This document shows positions 13,330-25,350 of a stretch of 64,000 nucleotides of DNA, one piece after another. The notes under the pieces are model-generated. The model was given only the letters and a program-made list of their open reading frames with translations. It searched no databases and was not told the origin of the DNA. Numbering within the stretch: position 1 is the first letter of the stretch; every line of letters starts with the position of its first letter. The DNA is taken from the NCBI RefSeq assembly GCF_003369915.1, contig NC_046674.1:23997657-24061656 (forward strand). The letters run 5' to 3'. This stretch comes from Drosophila miranda (taxonomy: Eukaryota > Arthropoda > Insecta > Diptera > Drosophilidae). Position numbers and translations under genes: made by a program.

Positions 13330-14279
13330 TCTACAAAAAAGACCAAAGCAGGGTCAACTGAAGAGAGAGCGCTGCCTCAGCCTCAGCCCCAGCCAGCCAC
13401 AGTCTCGCCCTCTCTGCGACTCTCTTGCTCACACAGCGACGATTAACGTCACCACATGTGTGGATGGTGGATGGATGACTCACTCGGCGCGGCGCACTGT
13501 GACTAATTTTTCGAGAGGCGACTGTGGCTTTGGCTCTCTCTGGCACTGGCTCGGGCTCTGGGGAGCGTGCGCAACACACTCAGCGGCAGGTAGCTGGCGC
13601 ACTCGAGCAAGCGGGATGGCCTATGTTCGAGTGGCCGCATACAGACATGGTAGAATCAAAGCGGGTATGGGGAACTCAGCAAGGCCGCTCGCTATGCATT
13701 CAGTAGCGAGAGAGAGGCTGGCAAACAACTAGGGACCCCGAAGAGCGGAGCCCAACCTATGCACCATGGCCCCACAAACGTTTGGAGAGTGCCAACGCGT
13801 TGGATTCTGTCAGAAAATTTCATTGCTTCTCCGCTCACTGAAGGCGTCGTTTGGGTGTGTTTTCTGTAGCTGCTGGCCATCGATCGCATGCACTTCTGGA
13901 GGCAGTCTCCTCTCCCCTCTGTGCGGGCACTCAATTAATTCATTAACAAATCTTTGCAAAAGAAAAAAGAGAAACAAGAACAGTGTCGTCGCATATTCAT
14001 TGATTGCTGGAATAACTGTTGATCTGTTATTGCAATACACGAAACTGTAAGTGTTTGTGCTTGTGTGTGTGTGTGTGTATTAGTGCGTGAGCAAAAATTA
14101 TTGTATAATCGCCAAAAAAATAAAATAAAAACGCCAACGCCAAAGCGAGAGCGAGAGCGAAAAACTTGTTGAACCGCAGAGCACCCCGAACACCCCCGCC
14201 GCACCAACGAACCACCGAACCACTGAACCACCACCCACCAGCAATCTATATACATAGATTCCACAGCAGCGACTACGTC
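13330..14279 (+). promoter_or_regulatory. Rac2 upstream and 5' UTR region, GAGA-rich
   Basis: Directly upstream of the Rac2 ATG. It contains several GAGAG/CTCTC stretches (about 13362, 13410, 13423, 13534 and 13708), the kind of site bound by GAGA factor, and a (GT)n run near 14059-14078. A possible small 5' UTR intron exists: donor ACT|GTAAGT near 14047 and acceptor CCACAG near 14264. I cannot choose a transcription start. Confidence 0.45.
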
Positions 14280-14858
14280 ATGCAGGCCATCAAGTGCGTT
14301 GTTGTTGGCGACGGAGCCGTGGGCAAGACCTGCCTCCTGATCAGCTACACGACCAATGCCTTCCCCGGAGAATACATTCCGACGGTGTTCGATAATTACT
14401 CGGCCAACGTGATGGTGGATGCCAAGCCCATCAATCTAGGACTGTGGGATACGGCCGGGCAGGAGGACTACGATCGGTTGCGTCCGCTCTCCTACCCGCA
14501 GACGGACGTCTTCCTCATCTGCTTCTCGCTGGTCAATCCCGCCTCCTTCGAGAACGTGCGGGCCAAGTGGTACCCCGAGGTGCGTCACCACTGCCCCAGT
14601 GTGCCGATCATTCTGGTGGGCACCAAGCTGGATCTGCGCGATGACAAGGCCACCATCGAGAAGCTCAAGGACAAGAAGCTGACGCCCATCACCTATCCGC
14701 AGGGTCTGGCCATGGCCAAGGAGATCGGAGCCGTCAAGTATCTGGAGTGCTCGGCTCTGACCCAGAAGGGCCTGAAGACGGTCTTCGACGAGGCCATCCG
14801 CTCTGTGCTTTGTCCGGTGGTGCGCAGGCCCCCCCGTCGCTTGTGCAAGCTGCTGTAG
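14280..14858 (+). CDS. Rac2: Rac-family small GTPase (Rac2)
   Basis: Rho-family GTPase that switches between GDP and GTP forms at the plasma membrane to drive actin remodelling, acting in cell migration, axon growth and phagocytosis. A single uninterrupted exon encodes 192 residues, the standard Rac length. Motifs: P-loop GDGAVGKT (10-17), switch I with Thr35, DTAGQ (57-61), TKLD (115-118) and CSAL (157-160). The stretches CPSVPIIL and [10 protein letters not shown] match my memory of Drosophila Rac2 rather than Rac1. The C-terminus is [11 protein letters not shown]: a polybasic patch and a CAAX box ending in Leu, predicting geranylgeranylation of Cys189. It differs from the C-terminus I remember for D. 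melanogaster Rac2 (KRHKCALL). An in-frame extension upstream to 14166 has no ATG, so this ATG is the start. Confidence 0.95.
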   Translation: MQAIKCVVVGDGAVGKTCLLISYTTNAFPGEYIPTVFDNYSANVMVDAKPINLGLWDTAGQEDYDRLRPLSYPQTDVFLICFSLVNPASFENVRAKWYPEVRHHCPSVPIILVGTKLDLRDDKATIEKLKDKKLTPITYPQGLAMAKEIGAVKYLECSALTQKGLKTVFDEAIRSVLCPVVRRPPRRLCKLL

Positions 14859-15940
14859 GGCGGCAACAGCAACAGCAACGGCGACGGCGACGGCGACGGC
14901 GACGGCTACAGCGACGGCGACGGCTACAGCGACGACGACAAAGAGAGAGAACAAACTGCAGAAAACTCTTTTTTTGCACACAAAAAAAAAAGAAAACAAA
15001 AAATATTGCATGTGGTTTACAGTTAAAGCTAATGTACGTGTGAGAGACCGTGTCAGAGTGAATTTATGAGAGAGAGTGCATGTGTGGTGAGTGGATGAGT
15101 GAGCGAATGAGTCAAGGTGTATCAATACAAGGTGAGGCGTTCCCAAAGAGTGCTCTTACAGCAGGAGACCTATCTCGTTTCCGTTCAACTCGAAAAAGAA
15201 ATCGAAAGAGAGAGTGGCAAAGAAAATCGTCAATGCGATCAGCAGGAATCATGCCTCACCTTATAAAGAAAACCAACAGTAATTTTTTTTATTGTCAGCT
15301 TTATGTGTGATGTGTGGGGGTGGGGGTGGGGGAGAGCAGCTACGCAGCAGCAGCAATAATCATTGGAAGTGCATCCAACAGGGCGAGGCGGGGGGCCAGA
15401 GAAGCACCCTGCCTGTGTGGATTGTGGCTGATATGTGAGTGTGTGTGTGTGTGTGAGACAATGGGTGTCTCAGGCAGCAGGAAATGTATGACAAATCAAA
15501 TAAAATTAATTGTAAATAAATCTAGATACACGCAAACACACACACACACTGGCATTGCAGGAGATAAGAGCTGGGAGCCCCGCCCAACGCCTATCATCGA
15601 ACTGAAGAGTCGCCCAATGCGGGTCGAGAGGGTACGGGGGATATTTGGGGGAACTTCCAGTTTTAGTTTTGTTTTAGTTTTTTTTGCATTTGATTTATAT
15701 AACGTATGAATAATGTCTGAATTATGTATGATTAATGCCACACTAAAGCCCCCATTTAGCACTACTTTGATGTTAATTGATCCACTGATATATTTATAAC
15801 TCTTTTTTTTTTTTTGTTTTTTAATGAGAGTGCGTGCGCAGACACTTTGCCAAATTGTTTTTACCGACCCGAACCCTAATTTATATACATACATATATTA
15901 ACCATAATTTACTACTAAAGTGTAATGTTAATAAAACAAT
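14859..15940 (+). other. Probable Rac2 3' UTR with candidate polyadenylation signals
   Basis: AATAAA occurs at 15499-15504 and 15515-15520, and again at 15930-15935, giving possible 3' UTRs of about 0.7 or 1.1 kb. The sequence is rich in simple repeats: GGCGAC, GT, CA, and poly-A and poly-T runs. Confidence 0.5.
14879..14939 (+). repeat. (GGCGAC)n hexamer repeat just after the Rac2 stop
   Basis: About ten GGCGAC/GGCTACAGC units starting some 20 bp after the stop codon, within the presumed 3' UTR. Confidence 0.9.
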
Positions 15941-16984
15941 ACCATTGTAAAAAGCAAAATAAACTGAATTCGAGTGAATCATGGGCCTTCCAGCGCTGCA
16001 CTTCCAATGCAATGCGGTAATGAATGCAATGCAGAAATCATAGCAGGAGGCTATAAACGAGTGCATCTGTATTGGTTATATCTGTACAATTTGTACATAA
16101 ACATCAGCTTTTTGGCAGCGATTTAGTCTGGAATACATTTTGGTAAAATAACAGCATACTTTCGGGTGGCAGCCACAAATCGTACACGCATCAGAACTCT
16201 AATCTTATCGTCACAAATTCTGATAATTATTTCCGATTGCCGGACGACCGGATGTCCAGAATCCCCTCGGTCGCCGTTGACTAAGCAATTTGCCAGGGCC
16301 TAATCATAAACAATATTTCCCATCATTCACGGCTTTTTTCTGTTGCCAAATTCTATCTATATTTCGATTGTCATAATGAGCGAAAGCGACAACGACGACA
16401 ACCGCCAGCTGTTGATTGATTGCCCATAGGACAGCAGGAGTGGAGGTGTGGAGGCGTGGAGGTAGGTGTTGTATAGAGGCGGGACGAATGTGGTGCTGTT
16501 GTCGGCTGGGGCTGGTAGAGGGTGTCGAAAATGTCAATGGGCTATGGCTCGTTAGCGGTTGGGTCTATCCTAGAGATGGTCGCGTGCCTCAAATGTACAA
16601 TCCAGTAGGTTAACACAAAATACCTACTGCCTTGCCTTCAAGGAATAATTTTCCCATGGAGGGAGTCCCTTCTGCCTAGAACATCATTGGATGGGATAGG
16701 ACTGTGACCAGCAGAAAGATCATTCGGAAATAGGAATGCGATTCATAGAATGGGAATTCGATTCTTGAAATGGTAATCTTAACAGCTAGTGAAATTCGAT
16801 CCAACTTTATCTTTTTATCACCAAAGATTGCGAAACTTTAACCAAAACAGGCATGGGGAAGCACTTTTTGGAGATAACATACGTATTCGCAAACATTTAT
16901 AATTTAATTATACAAAATATTGGGAATCCTACAGCGAGAGCCACAAAAAAAAAGCACACATATGACTGTGCGGCATAAATTTTC
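15941..16984. other. Non-coding stretch downstream of Rac2
   Basis: Unique-looking AT-rich sequence. No gene, RNA gene or structured repeat recognised. Confidence 0.6.
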
Positions 16985-17262
16985 AGGAAAAACGAACCAA
17001 AGCTTCAGGTTTCTGCGGATCACCTGGTGGTAAAGGGAAAATTGGCCATCCCTTCAGGTTTTAGCGGCGAACTGCTTGCAGGATGAAGCGAACCAAACCT
17101 TCAGGTTTCAGCAGCGAACTGCTTGATCATTTGCTTGTGACTAGAGCTTCAGGTTTTAGCGGAGAACTGCTTGCAGGAAAATGGACCAGAGCTTCAGGTT
17201 TTAGCGGAGAACTGCTTGCAGGATGAAATGAACCACAGATTCAGGTTTCAGCGTCGCCTCGT
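16985..17262 (+). repeat. Cluster B of the ~50-60 bp repeat
   Basis: Six copies of the unit with core CTTCAGGTTTTAGCGG/CAGC, then GAACTGCTTG. Cores start near 17001, 17051, 17098, 17146, 17190 and 17239. Several copies are followed by CAGGATGAA; one carries the ATCATTTGCTTGTGA tail seen in cluster A. Spacing is about 43-52 bp. Confidence 0.85.
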
Positions 17263-19997
17263 GCATTTTCGTGCTTATGTACATATGCGTATTGCTTGCA
17301 CGGACCCGCACGAAGCACAGCACGTGGCCATCTCTAGTCTGCATCTCTCTTCTCAGTGTGAATTTGGCAAATAATTACGTAAGGCAACCTGCTGTTCCGC
17401 CTCCTAATAAAGGGGACTCCCCTCTCTCCCACTTTCACACAAAGCTTCTCAAAGCAATTCAATGCCAGGCACTGCCTCTGATGGATGTTCTGCTGGCACC
17501 ACCGCTGCCCCGGTGCCCCGGTGCCCCGCTGCCACGCCACCCATCATTTTTGTCTGTGACGCGACGAATCGCATAATTGACCCACATTTTGAACAAACAT
17601 CTCTGCCAGAAGAGAGATATAATCGTACGCGTACTCGTTCGCGTAAAGAGGAGGCTGTACTATGCTCTAAAGTCAATTTAATTAGCATAAACATTCCCAG
17701 AGCGTCTGGGAACTGAAACATGCACCTTTGGCACCTTTCGAGGAGGCGGAGGAGAAGGCGTTGACGGAGGTGGCGCTGACAGGTGCGGAATTTACAGAGA
17801 ATATCTTGTTGCAAGCCGCATGTTGCAGCCCCCGTTTAGCTCGTAAATTGTATGAGGAGACATTGATTGTAAATAGTGTCAAGATTCTTTGTAATAAAAA
17901 CACTTTTCGGGAACAACAATGTTGTTGCAGGGATTTTGGGATCGTATATCGCAAAGTTTTTTTTAAGGTAACGGTAATGGTGGTACTACCATGGTATTAT
18001 GGTGCCTGATACTCCCTCCCCTTACTCCTCATAAATGTAAATCGATCTTCCGCAGAACCACAAAACCACAAAACTCTTGCTATATTCCATAATTGATCAG
18101 CTTTTTCTGACGATTCTCTGATTCATGAAAAATCTTAAATGCAATGCAATTGAATTACGCATTGATCTTCACTAAATTTCTTTGAATTTCGAATCTAAAC
18201 AATTCTAGATAATCAAATTCAAAGATAAATAAAAACAAAAATGCATATAAATAAAAGAGTCTCAGGTAGAATGAGAAGAGATGGAAATCCAACTGAAAAT
18301 TGAGTAACTTTAATGTAATCTATGGATTATCCCCTGATTATGGCCACCACCTAATCGGGAATTGGGAAAACTGCAGACTACGGACTGCCACTCGAACCGC
18401 TCTGCCATGCAAATCCACTGACAAGTGTCCCATAATCAGGGCCGACTGCAGAAATGTAAAATGCAAATGCCAAATGCCAAATTTATGCACTGCATGCGTG
18501 AAATTAAAAGGTTCCCCAGGGCGGCAGGACCTGTTCCCTGTCTGTGCCAGGACGGTGCTCTGCTCCATCGAATGGCCCGCACAATTTGGCCGCGTTCAAT
18601 CGGTTAACAATTTGGCTAAATCAATTATACGCACAACGCACAATGCGAATTTAGATGTTTTAATTGAGAGATTTTCCAGGGAAAATGTACATAGAAATTG
18701 TAGAAAGCGGAAAAAGCCGAAGAAAAATTTAATACGAAAATTGCTGAACCCAAAACGAAGCGAAAGAATTCATAGCTGGCCACAAATTTCCTACAAAATG
18801 CCAATAAAATACGCTCCAGCGCAGAAATTCCATTGCACATAAGGAGAAGGTAAATTCTGAAAAAGGAAGGCATGGAAACTGGAGGGAGGGAGTGGTTTTG
18901 GGGGCAGGCAACAAATATTTCACACTTCCGCCTGGCAGCTAGATAGAGAGAGAGAGAGAGTGGCGGGGCCACCTGAACCTCTGGGCCACCACTGCCGCGG
19001 CGTCTGTCAGCGATGCCAACAGGATATGACAAGCTCGACCATGGACTCTTCTCCCACCTGGCTGCCCCAACAGCCCGACCGCCTGCCCCTCGCCGTAGTA
19101 TTTCAACATACTTCCAGAGGCAACTTCCTGCCAGAACACATTGCAAATTATTATGTGAGTTTTGGGCGGGGGACAGGTGGTGCGAGGCTGGGGGGATTGG
19201 GTATTCCAAAAATTGCCAAACGGCTGTTGGTTTTGGCTCACAATGGAACAACAAATGGAACATGGAACGGATGCTGGAATTTGGGGAACATCTTGGAGGG
19301 AAGACAGATACATCGAAGGACAATCGATTCCATTGGGGGTAATATTCGGCAGAAAGATGTAGATCACAATTCCAAAATACGTCACGCCGTAACCTTAATA
19401 ACCTTCTGGCCTCTTCTTTTAAAGGAACTTGCTCATAAATTATGATTCAAATGAAATGAGGGGCTCATATAAGACCATCTATGATGCCATCAAATATTAG
19501 CACAAATGATGTTATGGATATTCCATATCATGGGCAAGACAGGACACAAGACAACAGGACTATCCAATGGCCAGTGGGAGGAGAGCCAACAAGTTTTGTG
19601 GCATAGCCAATATCCGCTGCAAGGACAAGGCACACACAGCGCACACAGATATCTTCTTTGGACTTGTTATTGATAATCTTTGTCAGGGCCTGACGTGAGC
19701 TTCGACAACAGCCAAACAAAAAAGTAAGAGTCATGGCGGCTGGCAGCTGGCGGCTGGCAGATGGCGGCTTTGTACAGGACACGGCCGGAGGAGTAATGAA
19801 CCGAGGCACGCCACAGACCGGCGACAAAGCCGTGTTTGTCCGGGCGATCGATGCAGGCTGCAAGCGGCGTGTTGCAGAGTCAAGAAGAGTCGAGGAGTCG
19901 AGGAGTCGAGTGTATTAAAAACAAAGTCACACTGTGTGTCCTGCATCCTTGTGCCCATCGCTGGCATCGCAGGCTGTCGTTGCCAAAGTCAATGAAC

Positions 19998-20055
19998 AGG
20001 GACACGGACACGGACACGGACAGGAACAGGGACACGATACGGACACGGACACGGG
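19998..20055 (+). repeat. (GGACAC)n repeat
   Basis: About nine GGACAC-like hexamers with small interruptions. Confidence 0.9.
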
Positions 20056-23000
20056 ATATGGACTGTGGAACAGACAGGATATGAAGCGTGTGCGAAAGTT
20101 TGCCACAATTAGGATGCGGATGCTGCCTCTCCCGGGCATACGCTCTCCGCTCCGCTCCAACTCCCGCTCCAGCTCCAGCTCCTCGCTCAATAAAAAACTT
20201 TAAAGTTGCGTTTAAATATGCATTCCATAATTCATGGTCCTCCCATCCACTCCGCCGTCCGCAAGGAGCTACTGTTCGCAGTCTGCCTCGACAGCAGCAC
20301 GTTTCCGCCATTTTGTGGGCGCTGCCAACTTGTTGCATGCCGCATTTGAATGCCCACAAAAGAGGCATGACACCCAGACAGCGGGGGGCGTGGGGCGAGG
20401 GGAAGCCCCATTCTATGGGCCTGGGGAATGTTGACATCCCGAACATGCTGAAATTTCCGCTCTCGACGGGCGGACATCGAGCGATGCCGCAAGCTGAAAT
20501 GCTGCCACAGTCTGACATTCAAACCGTCGCCTCCTCCATCCATCCATCTACCAATCCACCCATTCATCCATCCCCCACCCACGTGCAGGTGTGTGCATTC
20601 TACAGTCTACCTTCTGCATCGGTATGGGGGCAGAGGCTTTTCATTTTCAATTAAATACAATTACATCGGCCAACTGTCAGGTTTTTCAGTTAATAATGAG
20701 AAACTGCATTGAAAATTCGAGCCAATTCCACAGACGAGACACAAGACGGGCGGTTGACCCGAGGGCAGCAGCACTTAGAAGCGCCCCAGGTAGAAGCGCC
20801 CCAAGGTGTGTGTATTTTTTAATATATTTTTACCTCAGCTTTTCTTTATTTTTGACCGCTTTCCACCTGCTTTCCTATGCGGGCTGTAACACAGTTCAAA
20901 GATTTTCCTTATTCTTTGGCTTATTTATGTTTTGCACTTTATAAATATTTAACAAAAACAAACACAGATACAGATACAGATACAAATACAGTGCGTATGC
21001 AGACAGTCAAAGATCGGTTCTATTTAGATTTGCATAAAATAAATGCTTTGTAAATATAATTCTTAAGGGGCACCCAAATCGAAATCAAATCAAATCAAAT
21101 GATTTTACTGTTTGATTATAATTCTTTCACTATAAATATAACTAGAGCAGTCGAAACTGATTCCCTCGCGGCGCAGATTGACATTAATTGTTCAAATTGA
21201 AGCGGATATCTGTGGGGAGAGTGGGAGGCGTCAAGAGAATTCTCTCGTTCGTACTGTCTGGGGAAATTCCTCTGAAACCATTACTCTTTATTTGGAAAGA
21301 TAAATGGATGGAGATGGGAGTGGATTATAGTTAGCAGAAACTGTGGAAATCGGGCTAGAGTGATGATAGATCCAATTATACAAAGCAATGGAAGCAATCT
21401 CAAATCGTTTATATGTTCAAGAGTCCCTTCACGATTATCATTGTCTATGCATGTCTTCTACGATCCCTCATCTTGAGAAAAACTGTTTCAGGCGTGAATG
21501 CTTGCTGAGTTTTCGCTGACATATTTCAGTCACAACATTCAGGCATTCATCTCCCACCCACTAAATTATTCAGATACGAGTATGTGACACCCCCCAAAAA
21601 GCTCTTGCATTTGACACGATTTCTGGGAGTTACTTTTCCTCCCTCAAACACTGAACTGAAGGACTCTCGGAGGACACTTTATCAGAGCTCGCGAGGCTTA
21701 AACAATTGTCGCAAATGGAGCCTCGGCGGCTAAGTGGTTTTATTTTAAATCTTTCACGTTCATAACGTTGGAAAGCGGAGCAAAGCCAGCAGAGGAGGGG
21801 AAATCTGCAGGCAGCCTTATGACAACAAGTTGCTTTCGAAACAAAAAAAAACCCAGCAGTCGCGACAACTGTGTTGTAAGCGGAATAATTTGGTTTTTCT
21901 GTTTTTCTGCTTTGGTTCTTCCAGTGCTGAACACTCAACTGTTTGCTAAATGTCAGTCTTCATTTGTCAGGCACTCCCAATGCCAGGGCCAGAGCCAGAA
22001 CCAGAGCCAGAGTTCCCAGAGGCACCCAAGCGGCTGGCTTAAGTGGCTTCATTGTCTGCTGGATACAGATAGAGATACAGATGGAACAGATTTGTTCTAC
22101 AGATATACGAGTATATATATGAGTGGATATATCCCATGTACAGTTTAATCTAAGCTTTAAGGACTCTGTTAGCTGCACTGAGTCCTGTGCTACCACTCCT
22201 TCTTCATCATTCCTCTTGATAGACGTTTAAATTGCAGTGGAAATTGTAAAAATTTCCACCAGAGACATGCCATGGCACTCTGCGACTGCCTGCCTGTCGA
22301 TTGTTGCTCGATTCGTTTCGGTTCTCTGGGGGGAGGGGGGTTGAAGGCTCATACAGATCCTATAAATATTTATTATGCACTTTCAAGGACTAATTCTGAT
22401 TAATTTATCAATCGATTTGCTGGCGAGCCTTGACATGAAATGTCAGACGCTCGATTTATGGCCCAACATTACGAGCATTGCCTTGCTAATTATTTGGCTT
22501 TTGGCGTGCCTCTTTGGAGCTGCCAATAGCTTTGGCTCTTTCTCTCTTGTTGTGTTTTAAGCCGGAATCAATAAAACCCTCCTCGGCAAAAGGTGCGCGG
22601 CATGGCAACAACAGAAGCAAACGCAACAGAAACCAAATAAAAACACAAATCGAATGAAAGTGAATTTCACGCCATTGGCCAAAGCGACTTCCTGGCAGGA
22701 AGGCATCAATCAGCTCGCAAAAAGACTACCGCTCTATGCCACACATATATTTATGAGCCTCCTCCATGGCGTATGCGTAATATTTCTGCGATTTGTTGTG
22801 GGAGAAACACTCAAGAGTTGACCCTTGCCCCTGGCCATATGAATATTCATTTGGCTGTTTGGCAATTTGGCAAATGATTCTCACAGATTTACGAGCAATG
22901 CGAACCTTAGAAATTGCCCAAAAAGGAAGTCAAAGTGTAGTGGTAACTGAAATAGTGCTAGTTAAAATGAACTTCCTTGAACTTTCCACAGACGCCTGCA

Positions 23001-23386
23001 ACGTTTTTCATTGAATGGGAATTAAGTGAATTCCATTCCAGAGGTACAGAAGAAGCTCTGCCGATTCAGCTGTTAGTTTAAACTACACTTCGAAATAGTT
23101 TTAGTTCTTTTTAAATAAATATTCGTACTCTTTTCCCCCTCGATACGGCACGACACGACAGCTGCTGTCCCACAAAGGAATGCTAATCAGGCGGCAGCCA
23201 GAGGGAAGCCAGACCAGTGGGATTATCGACCTGTTCTTATTCCGGGGTTCGTGCTCCCTAATCTCTAATTGAACTCTTTTTACTTTCAGTTACTTCTGGT
23301 TGGGTTCCCCATTGCTGCCAAATAGGGCATGCAAATGCCCTCACTCCTTTGCCACTGCTCCTCTGCAAACGACCTTGCGGGGGCAT

Positions 23387-23424
23387 GTGGCTGTGACTGT
23401 GACTGTGGCTGTGACTGTGGCTGG
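23387..23424 (+). repeat. (GTGGCT/GTGACT)n repeat
   Basis: Six or so hexamers alternating GTGGCT and GTGACT. Confidence 0.85.
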
Positions 23425-24879
23425 GGGCCATCTTGTTCAACTCAAACCGCAATTGGCTGTTACATTAACCCACACAATGCACAGCTCATAAATTAGCAGG
23501 CATCTCAGCACCTGCAGATTGCAGTTGCCATTTCAGTTGCACATGCACAGATGCACAGATACACAGATACAGAGGTGTAGAGGCAGAGGCAGAGACAGGG
23601 CAGTTGCCAGATGGCTTTAATATGCCTGGAATTTCCCCTTAGACCCGTCATAAACATAGAATTTGATTTTGACTGCAGAAAAGATTTGAATAGTTTTAGA
23701 TGAAAAGTTAATACACGACGGACGGGCCCCCTCCCCCTTCCCGTCCTTTGATGGTCTGGGAGTAAAAACGGGGGCTAGAGGAGGGGCTAGTGCAATGCGC
23801 TACGAAAAGTGGGCATGGGGCAAAGGTGCAATGAGGTGAAGGTGAGCCGCCGCTGGCGTGTATGACCAGCCATATGATCTGTTTCAGGTGTATTATATAT
23901 TGAAAATTGTTTTGCGTAGAAGTTCTCCACAATATCGGGCGGGGCGACGACGACAAAGTTGTTGAAATTTTTATAATATTATTACAATGCTGGAAGAGAG
24001 CAGGGCAGAGCTGCAGAACAAAACTCGTTCACGTGGAACTACTCGCATAAATTAGGCGCACATAAATAAACAGCATTGCGAGTGGGGCAAGAGCTGAAGA
24101 TGAATCAGTTTCGTGATTTGGGGGCATATGCTGGGGCCCTCATCTGCTGTGTGACCTGTGGAGGCAACACAAAACAAAGTTACCGAAAGCAATTAAAAGG
24201 CCATAAAGTTTTCTCACACGCATAAACGATATATACATCAGAGCCATAAACCATAGGCACTATATAGTTTGTCTATTTATCTGGGCAATCGTCACCTGCA
24301 AACTCTAATCGGGGCACATATGTATGCTCCAGCCAAGGATAAGCCGTTTCCTGTTTGAGATAGTTTGTTGATGAAAACTATCATAGTGTAAATGATCCTT
24401 CGATAGTTCCATCTTAAATTAAAGGTCTTACGATGCCTAATGGCGCTCATTGAAAATTGCCATTTGGAAATACCAGTCATAATCGATTCTCTTGAGGACA
24501 AGCCAGAGAATCAGATGTTAAACGCTTTTGATCACCCATTAAAGGTGGGGAATGGGAAAAGCCATCAATTGGTATTATCCATTGCCCCCTGTGAGGCGTT
24601 CAATAAGGAGAAATACGTTTTTAATAAATGACCTGCGACAGCATTCAAGTATTTGCTGTTTGCCATTTCCTCTGCCAGTGGTAGTAGTAGGAGGCAACTC
24701 CCCAACTATGTATATTCATCGGTACTAACAACGCGACGCGGCAATAACCGAAAAAACTAATAGCCATAAATGTGGGGATTTCTAACCAAAAACAGGCCGT
24801 AAAAATTTCACTGCCTCGCCATACGTGCGGCCATACGGAGGATAAACCGAGACCGCTCCCTGTGCCGCCGTGTGTTTAA

Positions 24880-24897
24880 CAACATGTTAACATGTTG
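24880..24897. repeat. Perfect 18-bp palindrome around GTTAAC
   Basis: CAACATGTTAACATGTTG reads identically on both strands. It consists of two AACATGTT half-sites in tandem, a possible site for a dimeric or tetrameric regulator. Confidence 0.85.
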
Positions 24898-25332
24898 ACT
24901 ATCGCAATGAACCAACCTTTCCGTCTGCGGGGCGGGTCCGTAAATCAGGCAATCGACTGTGAGCCGCAAGCCAAACACACAAACTCCAGCCCCCCTCTCT
25001 CTGCTTCCGGGTACAGCGTTTCCCCTACAGTAGGCAACATTTTGTGGTCTGGCGGCCCATAATATGATTTAACTTGCGGTTAAATGCTCGTTTGCATTTG
25101 TTTTGATTACCGTAACCGATTTTTGGTTTGTTTTTGCACCTCATTTGGGATTTTTAAAGGGAGCGAAAACACCTATAACATTATTTTTTGGGATACAATT
25201 CATGAATGATTTCTTTAATTAGTAGTTCATTGATTTAAAATCGGTTTTCAAGCATCCTGATTATATTGTCATAAGAAGTTGGTTGGATTATTCAAACAGC
25301 AAAACTAAGTGATGATCTAAAGATACTGTTCT

Positions 25333-25350
25333 AGAGAGAGATCTCTCTCT
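25333..25350. repeat. Perfect GAGA/CTCT palindrome
   Basis: AGAGAGAGATCTCTCTCT is self-complementary: converging GAGAG arrays meeting at an AGATCT centre. GAGA factor binds such arrays. Confidence 0.85.

Noticed and set aside
14436..15146. 236-codon minus-strand open frame
   Set aside because: Antisense to Rac2 and its GGCGAC repeat; low-complexity AVAVAV segment from the repeat.
18300..18842. 180-codon plus-strand open frame with a Cys-rich segment
   Set aside because: Starts at a non-ATG codon, overlaps a 232-codon frame on the other strand (18625-19323), no domain or promoter signals; probably chance.
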